Positions 33,693-41,791 of a DNA stretch of 64,000 nucleotides are shown piece after piece; within the stretch, counting starts at the first letter, position 1; the number at the start of each line of letters is the position of its first letter. Below the pieces are notes generated by a model that saw only the letters and a list, made by a program, of their open reading frames with translations, ran no database searches and was not told where the DNA came from. The stretch is from Planctomycetota bacterium (lineage in GTDB: Bacteria; Planctomycetota; Phycisphaerae; UBA1845; PWPN01), in contig JAKPHF010000004.1 of NCBI GenBank assembly GCA_029550525.1, positions 1 to 64,000 of the forward strand. Direction: 5' to 3'. The position numbers and the translations under genes were made by a program.

Positions 33693-34748
33693 TTACTGTG
33701 GGCGTGCGGCGGCGAGGGCTGCCGGCTCATCGGCGGACGCGGTCTCGACGGGCTGCCCCAGCCCTGTGAGCCGGCCCTGAGCTCGAGCAGCCGCTGCCGT
33801 CTCGGGCCACCGTCGAATGGTCTCCCGGTAGTAGTAGACGGCCGCCCCCTTCTTGTGGGTTCGTTCATAAAACCAGCCGATTTCATAGGTCTTCTCGGCT
33901 CGCCGGGCGGCAATCTCGTCCAGAATGGCCGGCACGTCCACTTCCTGGGCGGATGCCGGGTAGGTCTGCATGAACTGCGTGAACCGCTCCTCGGCTTCGA
34001 TCAGGCCGGCGTCATCGAACTGCACACCCGGGAAACTGGCCAGGGCGGCGCGGGCGCTTTGGAGCAAGGCATACGGATGGAAACGGCTGCGCGGATAGTC
34101 GCGGGCGAATGAAGCGTACTCATCTTCGGCCAGTTCGAATTCGCCACGAGCGTAGTAATAGTCGGCCTTGGCCCGCTGCGCCAGTTCGGCCAGCTCGGTG
34201 TCGGGATAATTGGCAACGATCTCATCGAGAATCTTCACGCCGGCCTCGCGATCCTTGACGAGCAGCAGGCCCTTCCACGCTTTTCGCCGCTTGCCCGCGA
34301 GGTACTGCTCGGCAATGCGGAACTCGCTTTCGAGGGCGTCGGCGGCATAAGGCGACCCGCCGTACTCGTTGATCAACACCTGGAAATCATCGTGAGCAGC
34401 CCGGTAGTCGCCGGTCTGCAAGTAAGCCGTGGCCCGCAGATGCAGGGCCTCAGCGTAACGAGGTTGCTCCGTCCCGTACGTCTTGATCCAGGCTTTGGCA
34501 GCTTTAAGCGCTTGCTTGTAGTCCTCGCGAGCCATGAGCTGGCGCACGCGGTCGAGGTCGCCGTCGGGCGTGCCCGGGGCCGGAGGGACAGTGCGAATCC
34601 AGGTGTTGGTCTTCTCGTCGAAGGTCAGCCGCTCGGCGCGTTCGACGGGCGGCAGCGGCCGCTCTTCTTCCGCCCGAGCCGCCGCAGGGGCGAACACGGC
34701 AGCGACGAGAACCCATACCGGTATGCAAGCTACTGTTTTGCGGCTCAT
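33693..34748 (-). CDS. BamD/YfiO-like TPR outer-membrane assembly protein
   Basis: The signal peptide SRKTVACIPVWVLVAAVFAP is followed by about 320 residues of TPR-like helical repeats in the BamD spacing: AEALHLRATAYLQTGDYRAA, SPYAADALESEFRIAEQYLA, YPDTELAELAQRAKADYYYA, YPRSRFHPYALLQSARAALA. The 'Y-P-x-S-x-x-x-x-x-A' periodicity is that of YfiO/BamD. BamD helps insert beta-barrels into the outer membrane. There is no lipobox cysteine at the leader end, unlike classical BamD, so it is probably a periplasmic relative. It shares a promoter pattern with lptE. Confidence 0.7.
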   Translation of the reverse strand: MSRKTVACIPVWVLVAAVFAPAAARAEEERPLPPVERAERLTFDEKTNTWIRTVPPAPGTPDGDLDRVRQLMAREDYKQALKAAKAWIKTYGTEQPRYAEALHLRATAYLQTGDYRAAHDDFQVLINEYGGSPYAADALESEFRIAEQYLAGKRRKAWKGLLLVKDREAGVKILDEIVANYPDTELAELAQRAKADYYYARGEFELAEDEYASFARDYPRSRFHPYALLQSARAALASFPGVQFDDAGLIEAEERFTQFMQTYPASAQEVDVPAILDEIAARRAEKTYEIGWFYERTHKKGAAVYYYRETIRRWPETAAAARAQGRLTGLGQPVETASADEPAALAAARPQ

Positions 34749-34763
34749 CCGATCTCGCCCAAT

Positions 34764-34806
34764 TACAGCTGTCAGCCATCAGCTGTCAGCTATCAGCCAT
34801 CTGCTC
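34764..34806. repeat. Family C string repeat, copy 3
   Basis: ACAGCTGTCAGCCATCAGCT followed by GTCAGCTATCAGCCATCTGC lies in the leader of the BamD-like gene, between its promoter and ATG. Units are the reverse complements of those at 1200 and 3838. Confidence 0.6.
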
Positions 34807-34840
34807 GCGCTACGAGCCGGTGTCAGAATCGCGCGGGCCG

Positions 34841-34868
34841 ATTATAGCGTGCGAGCAGCCGTCCGCAA
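34841..34868 (-). promoter_or_regulatory. Probable promoter of the BamD-like gene (TTGCGG-16-TATAAT)
   Basis: TTGCGG (34868-34863) and TATAAT (34846-34841) on the minus strand, 16 bases apart, predict a start near 34834 and a leader of about 86 bases. Identical hexamers and spacing precede lptE. Confidence 0.55.
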
Positions 34869-34985
34869 TGGCCCTCGCCGGAGCGGCCGGACGTATGTCC
34901 TTTGTTCAACGTAGGTTATTCGACGAGCCGGACTACCGTCCGTCCGCAGACGACGAACAACGGCGAATACGAGGCGTCCAACGGC

Positions 34986-35750
34986 TCATTGTGAGTTGAT
35001 CATATGAGGCGCCAGCTTGCCGCCGGCCTGCTCATCCAACAACCAGATGAACGGCCCGTACGTCGGAGCGACGTGCACGATGGGTAACGTCGTGTCGCGT
35101 CTCTCCAGCGCCCGGTAGACCGCATCAGCCTTGGCGGCGCCGCTGGCCACGACCCAGACGGCGCGGGCTGCGTTGATCATCGGATAGGTGATGGTCAGGC
35201 GCGTGGTGTTAAGCTGCGGTACAGCGTTCGAGACGACCAGTCGCTGCCGCTCGTTCAAGGCGGCCGTACCCGGGAACAGCGATGCCGTGTGTCCGTCCGG
35301 CCCCATGCCCAGCAGGAGCAGATCAAACGCGGGCCGATCGTGCTCGCGCGGCAACTTCTGCCACAGGAGCTCTTCATACTCGCGGGCGGCCTCGTCGAGG
35401 TTTTCCGCCTCGCCTCGCATACGATGGCGGTTCTCCGGAGGGACGCCGGCAGGATTGAGGAACGTGCTTTCGGCCATACCCCAGTTGGAATCCGGATGTC
35501 CGGGGCCGACGGGCCGTTCATCACCTTGGTAAAACTCGATGGCAGTGACGTCCAGATGGGCCCGCATCTCGGGCCGAGCCAGGGCTTCGTAAACCGGCTT
35601 GATGCTGCCGCCTCCCGTTAACGCCACGTGGATGCGCCCCCGCTGGTGGATCAGCCCCACGCAGCAGTTCACGAAGCGCATGGCCACCGTCTCGGCAAAG
35701 TCACGTAAAACGCAGATCTGGAACGCCTGGGCGGCTTCCATCGAAGACAT
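34986..35750 (-). CDS. pgl: 6-phosphogluconolactonase
   Basis: The 254 residues match the DevB/NagB-like lactonase: HVALTGGGSIKPVYEALARP (about 38-58), IEFYQGDERPVGPGHPDSNW (about 72-92), and LLLLGMGPDGHTASLFPGT (about 143-161), where the D-E-R and G-x-G-x-D-G-H-x-A-S-L-F-P signatures lie. It hydrolyses 6-phosphogluconolactone in the oxidative pentose phosphate pathway, cytoplasmic. zwf lies 73 bases upstream on the same strand, so the two consecutive steps are cotranscribed. Confidence 0.9.
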   Translation of the reverse strand: MSSMEAAQAFQICVLRDFAETVAMRFVNCCVGLIHQRGRIHVALTGGGSIKPVYEALARPEMRAHLDVTAIEFYQGDERPVGPGHPDSNWGMAESTFLNPAGVPPENRHRMRGEAENLDEAAREYEELLWQKLPREHDRPAFDLLLLGMGPDGHTASLFPGTAALNERQRLVVSNAVPQLNTTRLTITYPMINAARAVWVVASGAAKADAVYRALERRDTTLPIVHVAPTYGPFIWLLDEQAGGKLAPHMINSQ

Positions 35751-35823
35751 TTGACCACCTCAATCCGCGCGGCACGGGCCAGTCGCGATATCGCGAGCGA
35801 AGGCCCCTCCCCCTGCTCCTCGC

Positions 35824-37410
35824 TCACACCGCCGGGGTTCGCCAGCTCCGGCCGTTGTCCATCAACCGATCAGCATCCTGCGGGCCCCATGTACCCGCTT
35901 CGTAGAAGTGTAGCGGCGGCGCTCCCTGTGCCCGCCATGCCTGCAGAATGGGATCGACATAACGCCACGCGGTCTCGACCTCATCGCTCCGCATGAACAG
36001 CGTCGAATCGCCTCGCAGAGCATCAAGCAGCAATCGCTCGTACGCTTCGGGGATCTTCACCTTGAAGGAACGGTTGTAAAGAAAATCCATCTGCACGGGG
36101 TGGATCTGAAACAGCATTCCGGGCCGTTTGGCGGAGAAGATCAGGCTGATCCCCTCGTCCGGCTGGATGCGAAACACCAGTTGGTTGGGCTTGGCCTGGC
36201 TGATGTCGCACACATCGCCGATGCACTCGACGGTGGTGAAGAAGTGCAGCGGCGGTTGCTTGAACTGCACGGCGATCTCGGTCACCCGCTGCGGCAGGCG
36301 CTTGCCGGTTCGCAGGTAGAACGGCACACCGGCCCAGCGCCAGTTGTCGATGTAGAGGCGCAAGGCGACGTAGGTCTCGGTCGTGGATCGCGGCTGGACC
36401 CCCTCCTCGCTGCGATACGCCGGGACGTGCTGACCGTCCACGGTCGAGCCGGCCACGTACTGTCCGCGCACCACGTCCCGAGCCACCTGCGATGGCTCCA
36501 TGATCCGCAGCGACTGCAACACCTTGACCTTTTCGTCATGGATGCCCTTGGACGTCAGCACGGCCGGCGGTTCCATGGCGGCCAGGCACAACAACTGCAA
36601 TCCGTGGTTTTGCACCACGTCGCGCAGAGCGCCGGCGGTCTCATAGAACGCTCCTCGCCGTCCCTCCATACCGATGGACTCGGCCACCGTGATTTGCACG
36701 TGGTCCACGTGTCGGCTGTTGAAAAGCGTTTCGAAGATGGCGTTGCCGAACCGGAACGACAGGATGTTCAGCACCGTCTCTTTTCCGAGATAGTGGTCGA
36801 TCCGGTAGATCTGTTCCTCCGCGAGAATGCGCGTGATGTCGCGATTCAGTTGCAGCGCCGAAGCCAGATCATGGCCGAAGGGCTTTTCGATGATCACCCG
36901 CGATGGACAGCGGTCCTTCGCGTCACGAATGAGCCCGACTTGCCCCAGGTTCTCGATGATGTCCAAGAAGAAGGATGGAGCCGTGGCGAGATAGAACAGT
37001 CGCTGGCAGGACGTGCCTTGGGCGGTCTCGATCTCTTCCAGCCGGCGGGCCAGGGCGGCGTACCCGGCAGGATCGTCGAACTCCACCTGCTGGTAGTGCA
37101 CGTGAGAAGCGAACGCCTGCCACTGCTCGGCCGACACCGTGCCTGCATCCGCATACTTGACGATGGCCTCGTGCATCATGTCGCGGAAGGCGTTATCCGG
37201 AAACGGTCGCCGGGCCACGCCCACGATCGACAGCGCATCGGGCAGCAGCTTCTGTGACCACAACTGAAAGAACGCAGGCAGCAGTTTGCGGGCGGTCAGG
37301 TCGCCGGTCGCTCCGAAGATGACGACCGTCGTCGGTGTGGTCACCTTCAACTCGGCCAGCGAGGTCGGGCCCGGTTTATGCAGAAAATCGACGGTTGACG
37401 TCGTGCTCAT
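35824..37410 (-). CDS. zwf: Glucose-6-phosphate 1-dehydrogenase
   Basis: The 528 residues contain the NADP Rossmann motif VVIFGATGDLTARKLLPAFF (about 29-48), the substrate lysine region VIIEKPFGHDLASA, and the active-site signature IYRIDHYLGKETVLN (about 198-212). It makes NADPH and 6-phosphogluconolactone, the substrate of the next gene product. The C-terminus DADRLMDNGRSWRTPAV resembles other family members. It is the first gene of the pgl pair. Confidence 0.92.
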   Translation of the reverse strand: MSTTSTVDFLHKPGPTSLAELKVTTPTTVVIFGATGDLTARKLLPAFFQLWSQKLLPDALSIVGVARRPFPDNAFRDMMHEAIVKYADAGTVSAEQWQAFASHVHYQQVEFDDPAGYAALARRLEEIETAQGTSCQRLFYLATAPSFFLDIIENLGQVGLIRDAKDRCPSRVIIEKPFGHDLASALQLNRDITRILAEEQIYRIDHYLGKETVLNILSFRFGNAIFETLFNSRHVDHVQITVAESIGMEGRRGAFYETAGALRDVVQNHGLQLLCLAAMEPPAVLTSKGIHDEKVKVLQSLRIMEPSQVARDVVRGQYVAGSTVDGQHVPAYRSEEGVQPRSTTETYVALRLYIDNWRWAGVPFYLRTGKRLPQRVTEIAVQFKQPPLHFFTTVECIGDVCDISQAKPNQLVFRIQPDEGISLIFSAKRPGMLFQIHPVQMDFLYNRSFKVKIPEAYERLLLDALRGDSTLFMRSDEVETAWRYVDPILQAWRAQGAPPLHFYEAGTWGPQDADRLMDNGRSWRTPAV

Positions 37411-37611
37411 GACGATTCCCCAGTCAAGCTTTTCAACGCGATCGTAGTGCGCGTGTCCTGAAATCGCGCCTCATAGGATAAGTCCCCAGGCACAAGTTGC
37501 CCAGTTTCAAGGCTGACGCTGCGGAACAGCTTGCCCGTCCAGCCCCATCTTGTGAAGCGTGCGGGTTCACCGGTATCATCCGGGGCGGTTTTTGTAAAGG
37601 ACTCCGATACG

Positions 37612-38370
37612 GTGCTGACGTTTTCGCTTCAAAGCGGCTCGAACGGCAACTGCATCTATGTCGAAGCGGGCGAAACCCGTCTGCTCTTCGACGCGGGCAT
37701 CACCGGCAAGCAAGCCCAGGCTCGTATGGCCGTGCACAAGCGGGAACTCCACGGCATCGACGCCCTCATCATCTCGCACGATCATGCCGACCACATCCGC
37801 TGTTGCGGCGTGTTTCATCGCAAGTTCAACATCCCGGTCTGGATGACGTCCGTCACGCAAACCGCGACCCGCTGTGACCTGGGCAAGCTCGAACGAGTGA
37901 ACTACTTCACCTCGGGCCAGACGCTGGCCATCAAGGACGTACTCGTGCATACGCTCCGCACGCCTCACGACGGCGCGGACGGCGTGGCCTTCGTGGTCGA
38001 GCACGGAGGCAAGCGTCTGGGTATCCTGACCGACCTGGGGCACCCGTTCAATGGCTTGCGCGAGCTGATACCCACGCTGGATGCGGTTTACCTCGAGAGC
38101 AACTATGACCCGCACATGCTCCGCAACGGCCCGTACGCCTGGTATCTACAGGAGCGCATCCGCGGCAAAGGCGGGCACCTGTCCAACCAGGAGTCGGCTG
38201 AACTGCTCCGCTCGGCCGGCCGGCGCCTGCAGTGGGCGGCCCTGGCTCACCTGAGTGCCGAGAACAATACACCCGCCCTGGCCATGGAGACCCACCGCCA
38301 GGTGGTCGGCCGCATGTTGCCGCTCATGCTGGCCTCGCGAGAACGCTGCAGCGACATGATGACGTTGTAG
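37612..38370 (+). CDS. MBL-fold metallohydrolase (YycJ/WalJ-like)
   Basis: The 252-residue protein starts LTFSLQSGSNGNCIYVEAGE, the characteristic YycJ opening. The metallo-beta-lactamase signature HDHADHIRCC (about 55-65), the ILTDLGHP aspartate strand and late histidines (ALAHLSAENN) follow. Relatives are 5'-3' exonuclease-like hydrolases associated with DNA repair or cell-wall signalling; the function here is unproven. GTG 37612 with AAAGG upstream is preferred over the longer frame from 37531, whose extra residues lack conservation. Confidence 0.8.
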   Translation: MLTFSLQSGSNGNCIYVEAGETRLLFDAGITGKQAQARMAVHKRELHGIDALIISHDHADHIRCCGVFHRKFNIPVWMTSVTQTATRCDLGKLERVNYFTSGQTLAIKDVLVHTLRTPHDGADGVAFVVEHGGKRLGILTDLGHPFNGLRELIPTLDAVYLESNYDPHMLRNGPYAWYLQERIRGKGGHLSNQESAELLRSAGRRLQWAALAHLSAENNTPALAMETHRQVVGRMLPLMLASRERCSDMMTL

Positions 38371-38455
38371 GAATATAGGGACTGGGGCCTGGGGGCTGGT
38401 GAGTGGAGCCGCCTCCAATCCCCATGCACCAGCCCCCAGTCCCCAGCCCCCTTTA

Positions 38456-38483
38456 TTGACGCTCCCATCCCCGGGGATATACT
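38456..38483 (+). promoter_or_regulatory. Promoter of macrodomain gene, giving a near-leaderless mRNA
   Basis: TTGACG (38456-38461) and TATACT (38478-38483) are 16 bases apart. The ATG at 38492 is 8 bases after the -10 hexamer, so transcription should begin at or within two bases of the start codon. There is no Shine-Dalgarno motif between. Confidence 0.55.
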
Positions 38484-38491
38484 CCACGATC

Positions 38492-39043
38492 ATGACCAGG
38501 CCCGTCGCGGAACGAATCGAGCTGATCCGCGGTGACATCACGCGGCTCGACGTGGACGCCATTGTCAACGCCGCCAATACCTCCTTGCTGGGCGGCGGTG
38601 GCGTCGATGGTGCCATTCATCGGGCGGCCGGTCCCGAACTCCTGGCCGAGTGCCGTACACTGGGCGGATGTTCGACCGGCTCGGCCAAGATCACCCGCGG
38701 CTACCGTCTGCCGGCACGGCACGTCATCCACGCCGTCGGCCCCGTCTACCGCGACGGCCGATCCGGTGAGCCGGAACTGCTGGCAGGCTGCTACCGTACA
38801 GCCCTGCGACTGGCGGTCGAAAACGGTTGCCGAACCATCGCCTTCCCGGCAATCAGTTGCGGCGTCTTTGGCTATCCCATGGCTGCGGCCGCCCGCATCG
38901 CCATTGGCGAAACCACTGACTTTCTCGCCCGGCATGATGAGATCGACAAAGTGATCTTCGTGCTGTTCGACGAACGCGGCCTGGACACATACCGAAAAGT
39001 CATGACCGAACTGGTCAGCCCCCCAAGCGAGCAAAAGCCATGA
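38492..39043 (+). CDS. Macrodomain protein (ADP-ribose / O-acetyl-ADP-ribose binding)
   Basis: The 183 residues are essentially one macrodomain of the YmdB/MacroD type: RGDITRLDVDAIVNAANTSL then LGGGGVDGAIHRAAG (about 12-45), GCSTGSAKITRGYRLPARHV, IHAVGPVY, and FPAISCGVFGYPMAAAARIA (about 125-144). Such enzymes deacetylate O-acetyl-ADP-ribose or remove ADP-ribose from proteins. Its stop overlaps the ATG of the epimerase gene by four bases (ATGA), so translation is coupled. Confidence 0.9.
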   Translation: MTRPVAERIELIRGDITRLDVDAIVNAANTSLLGGGGVDGAIHRAAGPELLAECRTLGGCSTGSAKITRGYRLPARHVIHAVGPVYRDGRSGEPELLAGCYRTALRLAVENGCRTIAFPAISCGVFGYPMAAAARIAIGETTDFLARHDEIDKVIFVLFDERGLDTYRKVMTELVSPPSEQKP

Positions 39044-40065
39044 AACTCACCATCGAGCGACGCAAACTGCATCTCAAGCACCCGTTCCTCATCGCCCGCA
39101 GAATGGACGATCGCAGCACGGACAAGCAAGTGCTGTTGGTCAAGCTGGAGCACAAGGGCAAAGTCGGCTGGGGCGAAGCCGCTCCCATCAGCTACTACCA
39201 CCAGTCGCTCGATTCGGCTGAGCGGGCCCTGAAAGAGATGGCGGGCATGCTGGGCGACGACCCGTTCGCCCTCGATGCCATCCTCGATCCCATCTGGGCG
39301 AAGTTCGCCGACCAGTCGGCAGCCATCTGCGCCCTCGACGGGGCGCTGCACGATCTGATCGGCAAGCTCCTCGACGTGCCGGTCTGGAAGCTGCTGGGTC
39401 TGGACCGCAACCGGACTCCGCTCACGTCGTTCACCATCGGCATCGACACGCCCGACGTGGTGGCCCGCAAGGTGGACGAGGCGGCCGAGTTCCCCATCCT
39501 CAAGATCAAGGTCGGCACGGATCAGGATGAGACCATGCTGAACATCATCCGGGACAAGGCGCCCCACAAGAAGCTGTTCGTGGACGCCAACTGCGGCTGG
39601 ACGCCGGCCAACGTGGTCGAGCGTTGCCGCTTCGTCTCCCGCTACAAGCTCGAGCTCATCGAGCAGCCCATGCCGCCCGGCGAACACGCCGGCCTGGCCG
39701 AGGTGCGGGCCGAGCTGCGCGAGCCCATCATCGCCGATGAAAGCTGCGTCGGCGTGGACGACGTGCTCAAGTGCGCTCAGCATTTCGACGGGATCAACAT
39801 CAAGCTCAGCAAGTGCGGCGGCCTGCGTCGGGCCCTGCAGATGATCCACACCGCTCGCTCGGCCGGCATGAAGGTCATGCTCGGCTGCATGGTCGAGACC
39901 TCCGTGGGCATCGCGTTGGCGGCCAACCTCGCCCCGCTGGTGGACTTCGTCGATCTCGACGGTCACATGCTTCTGGCCGACGACCCCTTTGAGGGCATCG
40001 GAGGCGCCAATGGCGTCCTCACGCTCAACGACCGCCCCGGCCTGGGCATCGTCGAGCGCAAATAG
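39040..40065 (+). CDS. Dipeptide epimerase, enolase superfamily (L-Ala-D/L-Glu type)
   Basis: The 341-residue protein has the muconate-lactonizing-subgroup catalytic layout: lysine pair in FPILKIKVGTDQ (about 153-164), metal ligands in FVDANCGWTPANV (about 182-194), ELIEQPMPPGE (about 207-217) and EPIIADESCVGVDD (about 228-241), and the opposite-face lysine in INIKLSKCGGLRRAL (about 254-268). These enzymes epimerise Ala-Glu-type dipeptides in peptidoglycan recycling; other acidic dipeptides are possible. Coupling to a macrodomain gene is unusual. Confidence 0.85.
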   Translation: MKLTIERRKLHLKHPFLIARRMDDRSTDKQVLLVKLEHKGKVGWGEAAPISYYHQSLDSAERALKEMAGMLGDDPFALDAILDPIWAKFADQSAAICALDGALHDLIGKLLDVPVWKLLGLDRNRTPLTSFTIGIDTPDVVARKVDEAAEFPILKIKVGTDQDETMLNIIRDKAPHKKLFVDANCGWTPANVVERCRFVSRYKLELIEQPMPPGEHAGLAEVRAELREPIIADESCVGVDDVLKCAQHFDGINIKLSKCGGLRRALQMIHTARSAGMKVMLGCMVETSVGIALAANLAPLVDFVDLDGHMLLADDPFEGIGGANGVLTLNDRPGLGIVERK

Positions 40066-40178
40066 CCTCGCGCGCACTTTCGGCGGGCACAACCTGGACA
40101 AAGAGGTTACCTGACGAAAATCAACGGCCAATCTCTGCGCCGTGGGTTCGCAATGGTCCACTGCATATATGGGCCTGA

Positions 40179-40280
40179 TTTTACAGGAGGCAACAGAGGA
40201 AACGGAGAAAACACCGGCGGGTCCGTGCGCGCGCATCCCAAGCCTGTCTTCTCTGTTACCTCTGTTTCCTCCTGTTAAAA
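40179..40280. terminator. Family D inverted repeat between convergent genes
   Basis: The left arm TTTTACAGGAGGCAACAGAG then GAAACGGAGAAAAC and the right arm (40246-40280) TCTTCTCTGTTACCTCTGTT then TCCTCCTGTTAAAA are near-complementary over about 33 bases, with about 33 bases of loop. It ends T-rich or A-rich on each side, so it could terminate both convergent transcripts. Confidence 0.6.
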
Positions 40281-40334
40281 AGACTTATTGGACAACGCTA
40301 GCGCTTGGGCGTAATGACCTGAATTGTGCCCTGG

Positions 40335-41282
40335 CTACGACGATCTGGCCAACCAGGCTTGACGGAGGCTGCCTTTCACGAAGCGCGGGATGGAAAAGCC
40401 AAGCGGCATGAGCGGGGGCAGCTTGAAGTCACTGACGCGAACGTCATCCAGGGCGGCACCGACGACGTCGATGCGGCTCAGGTACGGCGTGCCGACCTCC
40501 AGCTCACGAGCGGCTTGGAGCGTCCGCAACCGGTCGGGCGACACGCCGACGATCTCAGCAGCCACCCGCTCGAGGGCGGGCCCGTCAGTCGAAGCCAGAA
40601 TCAGGCCCATGGGCCGCGGCGTGCCGAACGTCGGCCCCTTGCCCTCCATGGCCACGATGGCGTCGAGGATGGTCACCACCGGCCGAAGCAGCTCGAACGT
40701 CTCGACGAGCATGAGGCCGAAGTAGTTCTCATAATTGCCCGCCTTCACGTGCCACCACGCTTTGCGACGTCCGTTGACGCAGCCGAACATGTTCTTGATG
40801 GCGGCGGTCAGAAGGACCTGGCGGTGCGCCTTGAGCTTGGGAAGGTTGACGATGGCGTCGGCCTCGAGAGCCGCCCGGTCCACGGTGAGCTTCCCGAAAA
40901 CCTTGCCCTGCGGGTTGGCCGCCCGCACGGGGTTCTTGAAGGGCACGACGGGCACGCCCAGCGCCGCCAGGTCAGGCAGGATGCCGAGCTTCCCCAGATT
41001 GGCCCGCAGCGAGGACCACGCGGGCGAGTCGCCCACGAACGGCCTGGCCCCGAAATCGAGGAGTTGGCGGCAGACCTCCAGGATCACCGCGGGATGCGTC
41101 TGGGCGTGCTGCTCGGGCGGACTCGGTGTGATGCAATTGGGCTTGACCAGGACGCGGTCGCCCGGCTTCACGAGGGCAGCCCAACCACCCAGATCGTCGA
41201 CCGCCTGACGGATCGCCGCCTCCACCACCCGCGGGTCGTACGAGGCCGCACGCTGAATACAAACCTGTGCCCGTGCTGACAT
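40335..41282 (-). CDS. DUF362-family protein
   Basis: The 315 residues match DUF362: VKPGDRVLVKPNCITPSPPE (about 39-58), HPAVILEVCRQLLDFGARPF, VNLPKLKAHRQVLLTAAIKN (about 145-164) and MFGCVNGRRKAWWHV. DUF362 proteins are often annotated as uncharacterised iron-sulphur or nickel-related proteins; the extra C-terminal ferredoxin domain seen in some is absent. Biochemical function unknown; cytoplasmic, no leader. Confidence 0.75.
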   Translation of the reverse strand: MSARAQVCIQRAASYDPRVVEAAIRQAVDDLGGWAALVKPGDRVLVKPNCITPSPPEQHAQTHPAVILEVCRQLLDFGARPFVGDSPAWSSLRANLGKLGILPDLAALGVPVVPFKNPVRAANPQGKVFGKLTVDRAALEADAIVNLPKLKAHRQVLLTAAIKNMFGCVNGRRKAWWHVKAGNYENYFGLMLVETFELLRPVVTILDAIVAMEGKGPTFGTPRPMGLILASTDGPALERVAAEIVGVSPDRLRTLQAARELEVGTPYLSRIDVVGAALDDVRVSDFKLPPLMPLGFSIPRFVKGSLRQAWLARSS

Positions 41283-41791
41283 CCGCAGTCGCTCCCCCGC
41301 AACGAGAATCGCGCCGAATGCAGTGTGTGGCGCGCCACATGCTACGAACTCCTATGCCGGCGCACGCCGCTCGGGTATTGGCATCCCCGGACGGCATGAC
41401 TGGGGCAGGCACTGTGTGTCACGCCCCGCAGGCCGCGCGAAATCACGATCGGCCCGAACGGTGGCGGTGGCCGGCGAGTATAGAGGGTTACCGATGGGGC
41501 AGGCAACCGGATGGTCTACGCCAGGACTGGACACATTCCGTCCGGGATTCACCCGAACCATTCAGGGGTGGGCCGAAGTCGCGCGGCGGCCCTTTCAAAT
41601 ATATGTGGATTTTGTCATGGACTTGACAAACGGAGCTTCAGCCGGGAAAAAGACCTTTTTCACGCAACGGTTGACGAGCATCTATGAGGGCCTGCCGGAT
41701 GTAGCAATCGGGGGAATGGACCAAGCGTCCGTGCCTTTTTAGTTCCGATACCCAACCTCATGCCCCAGCAGCCAACACCAGGAGACCAGCA
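41283..41791. other. Intergenic region upstream of acyl-CoA synthetase gene
   Basis: No credible gene. It contains AT-richer DNA around 41595-41640 with TTGACA at 41623, but no matching -10 at 16-18 bases. Open frames in 41267-41742 have no homology signs. No family A or B repeat is present, unusual for a gap of this size in the window. Confidence 0.4.

Noticed and set aside
41595-41640. TTGACA at 41623 as promoter for the acyl-CoA synthetase
   Set aside because: No -10-like hexamer at 15-19 bases; left out of the promoter list.
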